Below are positions 37,124 through 52,818 of a stretch of 64,000 nucleotides of DNA, piece after piece. A program made the position numbers and the translations under genes. Where the stretch lies: positions 186,001 to 250,000 of the forward strand of contig JAWDGP010004033.1 in NCBI GenBank assembly GCA_033675545.1, read 5' to 3'. Position 1 is the stretch's first letter; each line of letters begins with the position of its first letter. Under the pieces are notes generated by a model. It had not been told where the DNA came from and did no database searches. It saw nothing but the letters and a program-made list of their open reading frames with translations. Origin of the DNA: Elysia crispata (lineage: Eukaryota; Mollusca; Gastropoda; Plakobranchidae).

Positions 37124-38810
37124 AATGGCACTCGTAATAAAAATATAAAAAAAGAAACGTATTTATTTCTTTTGTAATTTGCAAAATTTATTTTCATTTC
37201 GCATCACAATTAACACATTTTACATCAATGTTGGTCTTCACAAAGAAAGTAACTTCATACCTTTGGATGTAACACTTTGTTATTGTAAATACCTTAATTT
37301 GTGGCAAAACAACCTTTTTTTAAATTAGGATAAAACTATATTTTAATTAGCGACATTCTTTACAACACAAATTTTCGTAGCCAATCATTTACAAATTGAA
37401 CAGGGATTACTAAAAGCAAAGCCAAGGAAAAAAATTCAAACAGTTGTAAATATTTTATTATATTTACATTTGAAACACGTTGATGCAATAACGAAACGGC
37501 TGATAGTCATAAATTTTTATGAGTATCGTCGCGAAAACAACATTGCGAACAAGAGGGAAAGAAGCAGCCAACAAATGAACAAATCTTTTCAAACATTGTT
37601 TCAGGTTGAGAAATGGGAACTTAGCTCATAATCTTGCGCTGGATTAAAGTATTTAAGGTACTAATCGACGCTTACCTCAGCAGTGTATGTCATAGTTGGT
37701 TTCTTTCATTTCACACTGTGAAAACAGTTGAGTGGACCAAGTAAATATTGTATTATCTTAAGGTAAAAATTTTGCACTGATTTATAAAAAGCTGAACGAA
37801 GAACTAAATGAATAGCGTACGTGCTTTTAAAGCTTGCTAGATTAACTGATTTCCCAAAGAAAGTTTTGAATTGATTAAAGAAATGAAAGTTTTTAAAGGG
37901 AAGCTTACAAAGTATTATTGTAATACTAATAATAGTTACAAGTGAATGACAATGCGTTTCAACCGGTTTTATTTCTAACCCCAAACATTTCACAAAAGCT
38001 ATCAAGTTGAAGTTGTCAAATCGATTTTTATGTCGAAGGAAAAAGATACTTATTGGCACACGGCCTTTTCGTCTTTATTACTCTTGCGGTTTATTATTCG
38101 GTACTTTTATTCATTGAAATATATTTTACACATTTACGGCATTTCTGGGAGATTTGACAAAACAAAAATCAAGGGAAAAGATTAAACAAGTCCTGCGCGT
38201 ATTCTTCATAGGTCTAAATCAGAACTTTAAGCTTTCTATCTTAAAATATGTTGAAGTTTTACCATTTTAATGTTGGAGCTATCCTTGTTTTTCGACGTTT
38301 CTTGAATAAGCGTTTACAGTTATATTATGAGAGACCAACTGCATTTAAATGAAGTCTTAGCTCATATGAGCTTGCTTACTGAAATTTTAATTCTCATCTT
38401 TTCTTTAAATCCCACTACCGACATTATTTATGACACACTTGAAGGTAGGCCTACCGTTTTAAGGCGACATCACATTTCTTATAGAATAACTAACAATGCT
38501 CTTCTGAGAGAACCGATTGTCTTATTTTGTCTTCTTGTACAGGATAATCAGCAGTTACAACAGCAACAAGCAACATTAACGGTAACAGCAGTAACAATAA
38601 TGGCTGGTACAGCGAATTAGACACAATAATTAAGCGCAAATTTCACTTTTTCGTGGTTTGCTTCGTAGGTTCTTTTTTACATCATACTAAATAAGTCTTT
38701 CCTCGTGCCTCGATTAGGATTAATCGGAGGCGGATCATAGTGATTATGATAATCAACTAATTCTTTACTTTCCCTTCCTTAAAATAGATGCGCTTCCCTA
38801 GGATCATTGC
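37121..38810. other. AT-rich intergenic DNA, nothing recognised
   Basis: No convincing coding frame. The 117-residue minus frame (37706-38059) and 97-residue plus frame (38327-38620) lack domains and flanking splice sites that would extend them. Confidence 0.45.
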
Positions 38811-38817
38811 TCTTCTG

Positions 38818-40789
<1,972 letters not shown>

Positions 40790-41049
40790 AAGTCCTATTA
40801 ATAAACCTGTAAATCCTGTCATCAAATCCCCATTGCTGGCCAACACGCCCACTATAACGACGTACACTTCCTCCGTGTTCTTGTTAACTCGAACAGCGTA
40901 GAGCCATAAATGAGATTGCAGAATGCAATAATCATTCTTCTGATTCCTCCTGGAGGAAAGGCCCAGTCGGACAAGACGTGGACCAACGGAAGCTCAACCG
41001 CCAGGAGCTTAAAGGGAGGCTATGAACATCTATTGTATTGTCGTAATGT

Positions 41050-41050
41050 T

Positions 41051-41126
<76 letters not shown>

Positions 41127-41383
41127 CCTCTCTCTCTCTCTCTCCCCGCTCCTATCTCTCTATCTCCCTGTCTTTATCCTCCCAACTCTCTCTCTCTTCC
41201 AGCTCCTCTCGCTCTATCTCCCTGTCTTTATCCTCCCAACTCTCTCTTTCTCTCTCTCGCTCTCTCTCTCTCTTTCTTTCTCCCTCTTCTCTCTATCTCC
41301 CTGTGTCTCTCCTCCCAGCTCTCCCTGTCTCTCTCTCTTTCTCCCTCTTCTCTCTATCTCCCTGTGTCTCTCCTCCCAGCTCT

Positions 41384-41450
<67 letters not shown>
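41050..41450. repeat. Degenerate CT-rich minisatellite block
   Basis: A pure (CT)n tract at 41055-41122 leads into about 270 bases of imperfect units such as CTCTATCTCCCTGTCTTTATC and CTCCTCCCAGCTCTCCCTGT, the latter pair repeated at about 60-bp spacing. It ends in a second pure tract to 41448. The 251- and 187-codon frames across it are Ser/Leu artefacts. Confidence 0.9.
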
Positions 41451-41453
<3 letters not shown>

Positions 41454-42825
41454 ACCCTGCTCCTGTCCATCAGCCTCGCACGCGAGCCCGAGTATTCTAC
41501 AGCCGACCCGATCAATCACGTACTAATTGTCTCAGCCCGGCGTCTCTGGGAATGCCTCGTCTCCTCAGACTCGCTGAAGAAATAGGAACTGGAAACAGCG
41601 GGAAGAATAAAAGGTGGCGGAAGCGTCCTTCACAAAAATGGTTGCTTAAATTGGGCCTGCGCTAGAGATGATTACGGCAGCTTCGCGTTATATGCACTCT
41701 ACATACAGGGGGATTTTAGCTACATGTACTGCAGAAGGTCTACCATTGCTAGGTGAATATAGGAACCAATCTTTGCACAATAAACTGCCGGTTTTCGAGT
41801 TCTTCAAGATTGATACAATGATAAGTATGATGTAATGACAATCAGAGCAGCTGCCTTAGTTTGTTAGTGATGGAAGAGGTGGGCTGTTAGGTGCCTACAA
41901 CTCTAAAATACTTCTAGGACCGAAAAAAAAATTTACTGATGATCGGAGGTAGTAAGAATCATGTGTAAAACTGGTCCTGGAGCATAAGAGTAAATACTGG
42001 GCGTCCTCCGAGCCCTATCTATAACGGTAAACAAGAAACGTTACTTCTAGCCGAAAATCCTGTTTCTTGAGATTGTGGATTTTTATTTTAGTTTGTTTAA
42101 GCTTACCAAAAAAAAAAAAATGACACTAGGCTCATGTGTCTGAGACAGGCATCATTAATCTATCTTCAGTTACTTTAATTATGAGTTTGATAGAATTAGT
42201 CGAGGATGTGTTTAGTATCACAATCAGTTTATATAGTGGTCGGTGATTCCAAATCTGAAATATTTATTGTTTACCATTATGATATATATCCTCTGTTCCG
42301 ATAACTTGCGTTTTTCTAATTTAATGTTCTTTTTTGACACCCCGTCCAACTTTTCTCAAGTCCTTTACATTTTCTCTTATGACTTTATAAGCTAACGAAA
42401 TGCATGGTGGTTTTATTTGTTCAGGGTCGAAAAGTGTCCATTTCTTACCACGTTGATGCACCTGTAGATCTATTTTGTTTTTTGTCATAGGAGTAAAAAT
42501 AGGAAAGATAGGTATCAATAGTGCATACCGTGCTCTCTGGTGCTCCTTATAACAAGTCGCATGTACCGCATGTACCGGTACATACAATACTTATTTAAAA
42601 ATTGAATCGTTGATCTTGATAAATTTGTACAGAAAAATCTAATCAGGAGAGAATGTGTTGGGTTGAACACAGCATAAGGAGGTCCGAAATAAATTTATTG
42701 CCTCGTTACCTTTGGTATTCTTTTTTAATTATTGCAAACGTACAATACACTGTATTATTTGGTATTAACGATGAATTGAATTATTTGGTCCCATACATAA
42801 TGATGAGGATCTATTACTAGCATCA
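41451..42825. other. Intergenic DNA, nothing recognised
   Basis: A GC-richer stretch at 41455-41650 is followed by AT-rich DNA. The 88-residue minus frame at 42321-42587 has no recognisable domain. Confidence 0.4.
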
Positions 42826-42828
<3 letters not shown>

Positions 42829-42893
<65 letters not shown>

Positions 42894-42897
42894 TCTC
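42829..42897. repeat. (CT)n microsatellite
   Basis: CT dinucleotides with a single CTAT interruption near 42878. Confidence 0.95.
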
Positions 42898-43953
42898 AAA
42901 CTCTTTCTTCCTCTGTCGAACCCTCTGTGACAAAGCATAGATACATTACTTTGAATATTATGATTGAAAGTACAACTGACAATGTGTGTTCCAAATACAA
43001 TATAATTTAAAAAAAAAACATAGTTCAAAATCAATGTGAGAGATTACAGAAACGAAATGTTTGAACAGATGAGTTGACTAAACCTGTTGATACTCAGCCA
43101 AACAGGAATGTTATGCTCACATTTCTATGGTGAGCCTTGATCCATAAGTCTCTTCTTGGCAAGAGGAATCTCAAGAGGAGGCGAAGAAGGTGAAGAAACT
43201 ATTGCACATTATTTTGTAGTCAATGAGGGGATTTAATTCCACAATGTAAAACAACTTGAACTAGTCACAGCTTCTCCAAGAATGGTTCTAGTTTTGGACC
43301 AAGTCAGCTCCACAAGCCTGATGGTACAGGCACGAGTGTGTGTGAGCGCGTGTTTACAATTCTTAGGTTAAGATTCAATTCTTGAACATTTTGGTTTTTT
43401 TTTTTTACCACGAGACTTCCGTCTTAGACCAGGGTATATGTTGGTTCATTTCATTGTCTATTACTCAGAAGATTACAATATTGGGTGCATGGGAGCGTTT
43501 ACTCCTTTTGCATACATATTCCTTGTTAGTTCCTTTCCTATTTTTTCCTTTTAAGTCATATGAGGTTTATGTACTGTATATTTGACACGTTAGATTTGAA
43601 GACATGCTGTCGATTCCTCTGAGTTTGAGCACATTGCACGTTGCTACTCAACAACTGCGATGGCAATAAAAAAACAGGAGTTTGGGATTTGTTTTTATAG
43701 CCGAGATTTCTGGTACATGTATTATCAAGCTCCAACCTCTATTAAAAGTCAATAAAGTGTGAAACTTGACGCTTGTTCGACAGTCCTGTGCAAGAACGAA
43801 TAATGCTCACTATTTTTTCACAAGTGTCTAAGCGGAAATGTGGGCTCTACACCCAGAATTGTCGACTGATGCGCATAACAATATAATGCCCGGCCGAAAT
43901 AGGCCTATGTATGCTGGCATCTCAGTGGCGTATCTAGTGATATCTCTAGGTGC
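42898..43953. other. 3' flank of the LRR-Ig gene
   Basis: AT-rich DNA immediately downstream (minus-strand sense) of the LRR-Ig stop codon, probably including its 3' UTR. No further coding frame was recognised. Confidence 0.45.
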
Positions 43954-46900
43954 TCATACTGGAGTTCCTGGGGTGATGCCGTAACTTTGGCTGTACTGTT
44001 GAGCTTCTGGGGAAGTGATGTAGTCGGCGCCTGAAGTCGGGGTCGTCATTGGGATTTCGCGATGCTCTGTGGGCGTGAGCTCCATGTACTCTCTCGACTG
44101 GAAGAATCTCGGTGGTTTCCTGGGAGCGCCGAACGGCTGACCATGGCCCAGGTTCCCCACCGACATGCTCTTTTGGCCGGCATTCATGCGGTGAGGGGGA
44201 GGCGTCGTGGTAGGATAGTGCATCTCCCTGTAGTCTCGGTAGTCCATGTGGCTGGGCATGGTCCGGTTGTGCGGGCTGGGTGACACGGGAGGGACCGGAT
44301 GGTGATGGTCAAGGCGAGGACTGTGGCTGTCCGCGCTGCTGTAGCCGTTGCGGTAGTCCGCGTACCGCGGCACTGGTGCCGGTAGCGTGCTCGACGGCCG
44401 CGCGTTGGTGGGAGTTCGAGGCAGGGGAAAGTTTGCTGTCGGCGGATAGTGGAAACTGCTCAACCTTTTGGCTGGGTCGGCCTGTGGGCCAGGACCGTTC
44501 CTCAGCGATCCACCATATATGGGCTCGACATGGTTGGGCGTGCGTAGCGGATATTGGTGCAAGGATCCTCCGTAGATGCCCTCACCGTGGCGGAGAGATC
44601 CGCCGTATATCCCCTCGTTGCGATGAAGCGGGTGGTGCAGCGAACCCCCGTATATGCTGCTTGTCTCGCCATTGGGCCGCTGCAGGGTGTTGGTCAGTGA
44701 ATCGTATACGGGATACTGGGCGTAGTCCTCTACCGGCTCGTCAGAATCGAGTATCGATGGCGTGCCCCTGTCCAGGAGTGGTGTTCCCGAACCAGCGTGC
44801 GAACCCTCGTAACCGCGTGAGCTGGCCATATGCCGCGGGTTCTGTTGCTGGCTGGGATGCTGCCCTCCTCTTCCCAGAGTGCCCATGGGCACCACATTGA
44901 AATCACCCGGATCCGTCAACTCGCTGCCGAAGGACACGTATGTGTTGCCGTTGTTGAATGGCGATCCGGGCTGTTGGAAGATGTAAGGAGGCTCCGCCTC
45001 GTCCCCGTCGCCGCCCAGGTCAAAAGGACGCCTCAGAGCGGTAGCAGCAGAGTCATTGGTGTTATTCGAGAAAGACCGCTGGTCGTCGTTTCTGCCGTCC
45101 AAGCGATCTTCCATCGACTTTTTGTGATCGTGCATACCAGAGGCGTCGCCGTTTGTCACTAACTCGCTGCAGAAGACGTAAAATGTGTTAATAAATAACA
45201 TTTTGTGCAAATACAAAATCTAACATTCTCCCCGATTCCTCTTCCTCTTCCAATTCTGTATATTTTTCATTAGGATATAGAGCCTTTCCTTATCTTTTTT
45301 TTTACCTTTTGGTTTGTATAAAAGTGTAAAAGACATGCTAAATCTAGAATTGGTTATACACATTTACACTTAAAATTTCTATACTACCATAATGGTCTTC
45401 GCAAAAGTTATTCTTTGTGTAAATTATATAAAATTACATGTATCTAAAATAATAAATTTACAAGTAAACAATACATGTCACGTCAAGCAATTTCATTTAT
45501 TTATTTACCGAAAATCCTAATCATTCTCAGCTTTCAAGCATTGATATCCAATTTTTTTTTTTTTAATTTTGTAATTGTTATGTGTCTGTGCATGATGAAA
45601 TGCTTGATAGGCTTTCCCTTCCGAATTTGAAAGGATTCGAATCTTAATAAAAGAAGTGTGAAAAAGCAAAATCTGTTATCGATGTTGATAAGACGTGATA
45701 ATAAACATTATAAATGCAATTTGGGAATAATTGTTCTCTCACACTGTACGTACAAACTACCGGTACATGTAGCTTAAAGACCCCTTTCTCTGACTGACGG
45801 ATTGTTTCTATAACTTTCTCTGTAGCTTCAAAAAATCTTTTTTATTTTTTTCCCTTTGAATTGAGGTAAAAAGTTCGTATCGGTATTTGAAGATCAGAGT
45901 TATGTAAATAATTCACATTGATTTCCTTAAAGTTCAAAGATTGGATTGTAACCAGGTGTTTGTTTCAATTAAAAAAAAACATAAAAGGTTTTAGATTTAT
46001 CAATTTCTTTTGCGCCTTTTCTATTTTGTTTACGGGTGTTTATTCATATCAGGTATATTTAATTGTATAATATTTCCTGGCTCACGAAATTAGATCAATA
46101 ATTAAATTTAAAAAAAACACAACTGTACCAACGAAACCTACGGTCGTGATTGTACGTATTTAACCCATCTATTTTCTATGAAGTGTTCTTTTACGGTCTC
46201 CTCTATGTACACGGTCGTGATTGTATGTATTTAACCCACCTATTTTCTTTGAAGTGTTCTTTTACAGTCTCCTCTATGTACACGGTCGTGATTGTACGTA
46301 TTTAACCACCTATTTTCTATGAAGTGTTCTTTTACGGTCTCCTCTATATACACGGTCGTGATTGTACGTATTTAACCCACCTATTTTCTATGAAGTGTTC
46401 TTTTACGGTCTCCTCTATGTACACGGTCGGTCGTGATTGTATGTATTTAACCCACCTATTTTCTATGAAGTGTTGTTTTACGGTCTCCTCTATGTACATG
46501 GTCGTGATTGTACGTATTTAACCTACCTATTTTCTATGAAGTGTTGTTTCACTGTCTCCTCTATGGCCTCGCGTTTCTCCCTCCTGCGACGCTGCACGCG
46601 GTTGACACTGCAAAGAATGAGCACACTGATGGCCACGATGAGAATGATACCGCAGACCACTGCCACTGCGATGACAATGCTGCGAGTATTCACACCGCCA
46701 TCGCCTTCTGCCACTCGACCAGACGGCTGGGACACGGTCACGGAGTCGAACGCCACGCCCTCTAGCGTCAGGCGGTACTCAGTGGCGGCGCCGCCACGGA
46801 TGTTCTGCACGAAGCACTTGTAGCGGGCGATGTCCTCGTAGCGAAAGTCCCGAATGCGGAGTTGGCTGACCTGCGTCTTCTCGTTGTGGTAGCCTATGAG

Positions 46901-48685
46901 GGGCCACGTATAAATTTGGTATTTTTGGCTATCCGAACCCTTCTGGGATGGGGGAGTCGGAGATGGGATGACAGCGATTGCAGCAGGCGCCGCTCCGGGA
47001 TTTTCCTTCCGCACAGGTTCTACGTCGATAACCTCCGAGTTGCGCAGCCACTTGGCTTCCACCTCTGGGACCGAGCTGTATTTACATAAGAGCGAGGTGT
47101 CCGTACCCTCCGCGAGCTCACGGGTCGCGCCGCTTGTCTTCATCTGCACCTCGCACGCGAGCTCATCCAGGGACCGCGAGTCGAGGCTGGTATCGCGCAC
47201 GATGGATGGGCCGTCGCAGCGGACATGGTAACCCGTGGAGTTCCAAACGGCTGCGTCCGTCCTGTTCATCCACAGCCGCAGCCACCGCAGCTTGCAGTCG
47301 CAAAACCATCGATTGTCGTAGAGTTGCACTTGAATCATGTTCTCCGGGAAGTCCTCAAAGGCGTTCACCGGCAACGTCTTTAGCGCGTTGTGGCGCAGCT
47401 TTAATACAATGAGAGAATGTAGGCCGCTGAAAGCTTGATAGCGGACCTGGTAAATGCTGTTGCCGCTTAAATCCAGATGCTGCAGCTTTGTCAACTCACT
47501 AAATGCTCGTGCTGGGAGCTGGAAAGAGATAAGAATAGCCAGTAAGCAGCTTCTAAATATATAGATCTAGGCCTGAAATCTTCGTTTAAAATTTGCTTCC
47601 TTCCCCTTTTCTTTCTTGAATTCCCCCCTCCCACACATACACAACTTTTAAGTTCTGTAAAAACGTCATAAGAATTATGATAACCTACTTATTATTGATC
47701 TGCTTTGAAGTGTTAAATGAAGGCTCTCGTGTGTATTGAATTTTCTATTTGATACTTGATACCGTGTTTCACATTTTACTCTTTTTTTCGTGTTTAATTC
47801 ACTAATTTAAAAGCTTCAGTTTGTTTCATAACTAATCTTTCTCGTTAATCTTTTCAAAAACCTTAACAGCGCCGAATTCTGGTCATATTTAATTCAAATG
47901 TTCTGAACTCTGCTACGAAACAATAATGAAAAAGAATAAAGCACAGCTTATAGCATTCAATTTTTTTCCCTTCAACTGTTTTCCACATTATTTTGGTTCT
48001 TTGCAAAACATCATCAAAATACTTACATTATATTGTTTTCACTAATAAGCACACACAAATTCACATCAGCTACACGTGAATTACTCTCTTAGCTCTAGGT
48101 AACTTTTTGTGGTTACATCTCACATTCCTTTGCGAACGAATTGCTCACCTGATAAATCTTGTTGCCGGCGAGCAAAAGATCTTCCAACCCCTTTACTTGC
48201 GCCAGAGCCGACGTGGGCACTTCCTCCAATTTGTTGTTGGTGAGGTCCAAAACCTTGAGCCAGTTAATACCCCTCAGCGAGTCTTCTTGTAACTCCTGCA
48301 GAGAATTGTTCCGCAGGTACAGTTCTTTCAGGTACTCGTAACTCAAGAAGCTGTTGTGAGGCAGAACTGGGAAGTAGTTGCCACTGAGGTCAAGTGTCCT
48401 GAGGTTGTTGTGGAGACCAAAAGGGACGATCGTCAATCCCTTGACCGAACAGTTTGCCGCAGTCTGAGAATGGTTGATGGAGCACATTTGCGCAGTCCGC
48501 TGGCCCGCGGTTGGAGAAGCGATCAGAAGTAGGCACAAAACGACAACGGAAAGCACAGTCGGCGAGCGTGCCTTTCCGTGCCTTTGACAAGACCATTTCG
48601 ACGGTCCAGGTATTGGGTGACGACCGATTACTAACCAGTCATTTAACAAGTGCAACCCGTGATGCGAGAGAAAGCTGTCATCCAT
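43954..48685 (-). CDS. LRR-Ig single-pass membrane protein (kekkon/LRRC24 type), 913 residues
   Basis: The exons are 48685-48149, 47518-46527 and 45166-43954, with GTGAGC and GTAGGT donors and CAG acceptors. The joins are phase 0 and phase 2 and keep one frame. Residues 40-61 are a hydrophobic signal segment. An LRRNT follows (MCSINHSQTAANCSVKGL), then leucine-rich repeats from about 95 to 245, and an LRRCT with C252, C254, C280 and C301. An Ig domain has C324, W336 and C414 (in YEDIARYKC). The transmembrane helix is about 460-482, followed by the stop-transfer RRRRE. The 431-residue tail has four IYGGSL motifs (681, 696, 707, 726), Pro-rich stretches and YMELTP. It ends GTPV, a class I PDZ ligand. 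Kekkon-type proteins act at the cell surface in neurons and epithelia; the ligand here is unknown. The ATG at 48685 lies 40 residues before the signal core. Confidence 0.85.
45167..46526 (-). other. Intron 2 of the LRR-Ig gene
   Basis: A 1.36 kb AT-rich intron, starting (minus strand) GTAGGTTAAATACG and ending CTTCTGCAG. Its first 390 bases are the 71-bp tandem repeat listed next. Confidence 0.8.
46141..46566. repeat. 71-bp tandem repeat spanning the exon 2 / intron 2 splice donor
   Basis: Six units with starts of (C)GGTCGTGATTGTA at 46141, 46212, 46283, 46353, 46424 and 46499 (periods 71, 71, 70, 71, 75). On the minus strand the unit is about 39 bases of exon 2 coding sequence (CATAGAGGAGACAG to CATAGAAAATAG), the donor GTAGGT or GTGGGT, and about 26 more intron bases. 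The unit at 46499-46566 is the real exon end. The other five lie in the intron and carry extra copies of the exon tail and donor. Four retain GT at the donor; the most distal has AT. Confidence 0.9.
47519..48148 (-). other. Intron 1 of the LRR-Ig gene
   Basis: A 630-base AT-rich intron with a GTGAGC donor and TTTCCAG acceptor on the minus strand; phase 0. It separates two leucine-rich repeats and contains no nested feature that I can see. Confidence 0.8.
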
Positions 48686-50525
48686 TATTATGTGTAAGGA
48701 TTATGTAACTTTTAATCAAAGACTACTCTTATTGGATAAGACGCCGGATGTCGAAATTGGCCAATGCACGTCACTTCCTTTCAATCATAGTGTTTCAATT
48801 TTTGTTTCTTCTTGTTCATACAGAGCTAAGTTGCGCACTGTGCTCTAATAATCTCATACAAGACTGTGACTGCTGGAAGCTGGCGTGGTTGATATTGATT
48901 TTTCACTGGAAGCCTTATGTAAAAATCAATACTGTTTCAAAGTCTATAGGTGGCCTGCCGTTTTTAAATCTAGTCGCAATGGTCTTCGATATCAGGACTT
49001 TTCGCTTTTGGTAACTACAACCCTTTGAAGAATTAGAAAAAAAATACTGCACTTGTAGACCTTTTATAGTACGGAATCGAATGTGCCTCTCCAGTCTTTA
49101 TTCAAAAGGAAAACAAATTAACTCGCTGCACTGGAGTTTTCCCGTTCAATTCTAAATCATTATCCTGTCCTTCCGGGACTCTTTCTCCACCCCTCAAAGA
49201 TAAACGACCGTTGCGGAGTCCCTGTACTCATGGCCAGCGGTCACAGCTTCCCGGGCGCGACTGTTGTATGTCCGGCCCGTCACCTAGTCCGTGGTACCGG
49301 AGGAATGTGTCGCATTTCGAGCGGTCTTTGGGTGCACGAAGACACTTAATCACCAGAGGATGTAAGACCAACAAAATCTCTTCATTTCTCCGCCTTTGAT
49401 GTCTTGTCACGTCAGTGCAAGTGGGGCAGATCAGGAAGGTGCAAGTAAGACGGCGCGAAGGATGAGGGCGAAATGATAGCCGAAGGATAATGGAAAGTGC
49501 CCTTTTGGAATCAGTCCACTATTACTATTAGCGAGATATATGCTCTGAAGTTTTTTTTTATTTCGTTTAGCAAACTTCGAGGGCCATGTCAGAGTCCAGA
49601 GGTGATCACTGAGGAGACCAAAAATGAAATGAATTGCTTTAGTAAGATACAAGATTTAAATGACATGAATTATTAATTAAGCATTTCAAGCCGCTTGTAT
49701 ACATGCGAAAATGCAGTTTTGCGACAAGAAATGGTATCAAAAGTACCGTCCGCCCAGACAATTCAAGTTTAAGAGTAAAAATATCATCGACATGTATAAG
49801 TGCTGGTAATACCGTATAGGGAATATAATAGTGTAATTTAATTGAAGAACTGCTAGCCGAACCTTAGCTTTCATTTGATCAATACTAAAGATTTGAAAAA
49901 CATCTTATCTAGAAATCGATACATCTCTGTAAAAGCACATCGATCAATAAAACGACGCAGGAGACTCAGAAATAGTGTGGGAGGGATTAAAATACTAGGG
50001 CTATCGATTTTAATGTGAATACATGTACATTATTTATAGCCCTATATCGGAAAGAGCGCGCAGTCAAAAAAAAAATCGATGTAGTCCTGCCGTTTCGATA
50101 GTGAATGAGCGCTTTTCTGTTGCATGAAAATTGAAAGGCACTGAAAGCAGGTAGAGACCCAGCAGTTGGCACGGTGTAGGTTTTCCAGATTGCACGATAT
50201 GGCTTAATATATAATATGAACCTGTATGGCTCTTGGTACAAAACATAAATTGTTTATCCGTGGAGGTTGGAATCTGCCAGCGTGCCTGGGAGTTAGCACA
50301 AGAGACCCTAGGGCTATTATAGATCTAAATCTAATTATTTATACGACATTACCGAGGCTCAACCTCGGGCCTCAGAGGAGCCGGGGGTCGATAGACCGGG
50401 ACACTAGCAAGGCTCCCCGCTATCCAACTCCATCTTGAGCTACCCGGTACCTATTCATGCATCCGTCGGCCGGAGTGCTAGAGGAGCGTTGAAAGGCATA
50501 ATTTGTGTTGCGTCTTTCCTCTTCA
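48686..50525. other. 5' flank of the LRR-Ig gene, intergenic
   Basis: This may include upstream non-coding exons or the promoter of the LRR-Ig gene. No TATA box or clear start signal is evident. Around 49200-49400 and 50250-50450 it is GC-richer, with no recognisable gene. Confidence 0.4.
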
Positions 50526-50527
50526 TC

Positions 50528-51285
<758 letters not shown>

Positions 51286-51288
51286 AAG

Positions 51289-51444
<156 letters not shown>

Positions 51445-52239
51445 AACAAAATACATACTATGTGTATTGCTCATCACTTGTTTATGTCCTCATGGACACC
51501 TAAATAAGTAGCCTCATAAAACATTCCACTTAGGTTTAAAATCTGGAGTTCGATTGATAGAAACACTAACAGTGAAAGCAGATAGATCTATTTCTTTTGG
51601 TGAATTCTTAATAACATTTTACAGTAACCAGCAAACTAGGAGAGGTTTAATGCCTACAGAAAGTTAAATAAAAAAAAATAAAACAAAAAAAAAATAAATC
51701 TGAACCTTACTCTCTTCTCGTAGAAAGAGCTTAAACTAACTTGTCATAAGTAGGTTTTGATGCCATGGCAACCGATCCTGATTGTTTACTCACGGATTTG
51801 GAGCGGTCGTAGGCGTGCACTTGTTCCATTTCGTGAGTAAGGAAAGATCATAAATAAACCGCACAAAATATCAGTCCTGTTTGTATAGACGGTTAGAAAG
51901 TAATGCCACTTCTCTTCAGTATCCTTTTCCGAAAGTTGGCCGAATTGTGTTGTTTGAAAGAAGAAAAATGAACCGGAAGCGTTACTAGGCTGCCATCGTA
52001 ACGAAAAACCCGAAATTTTAAAGTGACACGTTTCACTCTAGATCTAAACTCACGCTACAAACAGGTCGAAGCAGCTTCAACACTAAGCGCTAGTACTACT
52101 GGCTGGTAGCTTCCAATGTACTCCGCATCCAAGAACCGATTCGATAGCTCTATCCTGAGCAGCTCGCGTTTTAGAGCCGGCACGACATGAATGCTTTGGC
52201 TCACACTGCCTCTGCCAGTACCAGGGAGCGCCCCCCCCC

Positions 52240-52240
<1 letters not shown>
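51445..52240. other. Intergenic DNA, nothing recognised
   Basis: AT-rich to 52000, then GC-richer at 52040-52230. Minus-strand frames through the next microsatellite are Arg/Glu artefacts with short non-repeat ends and no domain. Confidence 0.4.
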
Positions 52241-52245
<5 letters not shown>

Positions 52246-52323
<78 letters not shown>

Positions 52324-52731
52324 GTCTCTGTCTTTCTCTCTCTCTGCTCACGGTCGGTCGCACGGTCGCGTGTGTGTCCGCTAGTGTGTTCACCAGATCT
52401 GATCATTACCATGTGTGTGCTAGCGCGTGTTGGTGTTGCAAGCGCGACCGGGAAGACGGGGGGATCCGCCCTTTGGCTTTTGTTCTCCTCCTACTACTAT
52501 AATGGTGAGGAAAAGAGGCGAGTTCCAGGAAGGACATCCCTCACTGTCCAACACAGTGAGTGAGCAAAGGACGGGCTAACTACTATAACAGCTTGGCCAC
52601 ATTGTACACATTTTATCACCATGGAAATACATTAGAGGAGACAAAGAGACACAACACTGAGAGAAAGGTCCTCTCCTGTGGTTGACATAACGTTACATTT
52701 CACGAGTCGGTATTGTTGAAGAGTAAACTAG

Positions 52732-52809
<78 letters not shown>

Positions 52810-52818
52810 CTCTCTCTA
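52246..52818. repeat. Two (CT)n microsatellites
   Basis: CT tracts at about 52246-52321, preceded by a C-run, and at 52734-52818. The 410 bases between include a GC-rich, CGGTCGGTCGCACGG-like stretch with no recognised gene. Confidence 0.95.

Noticed and set aside
40910..41665. 251-codon plus-strand frame
   Set aside because: Most of it is Ser-Leu translation of CT repeats; the short ends have no domain.
44280..44900. 206-codon plus-strand frame opposite LRR-Ig exon 3
   Set aside because: It is the antisense shadow of a GC-rich coding exon whose minus-strand reading has clear domains and correct splicing.
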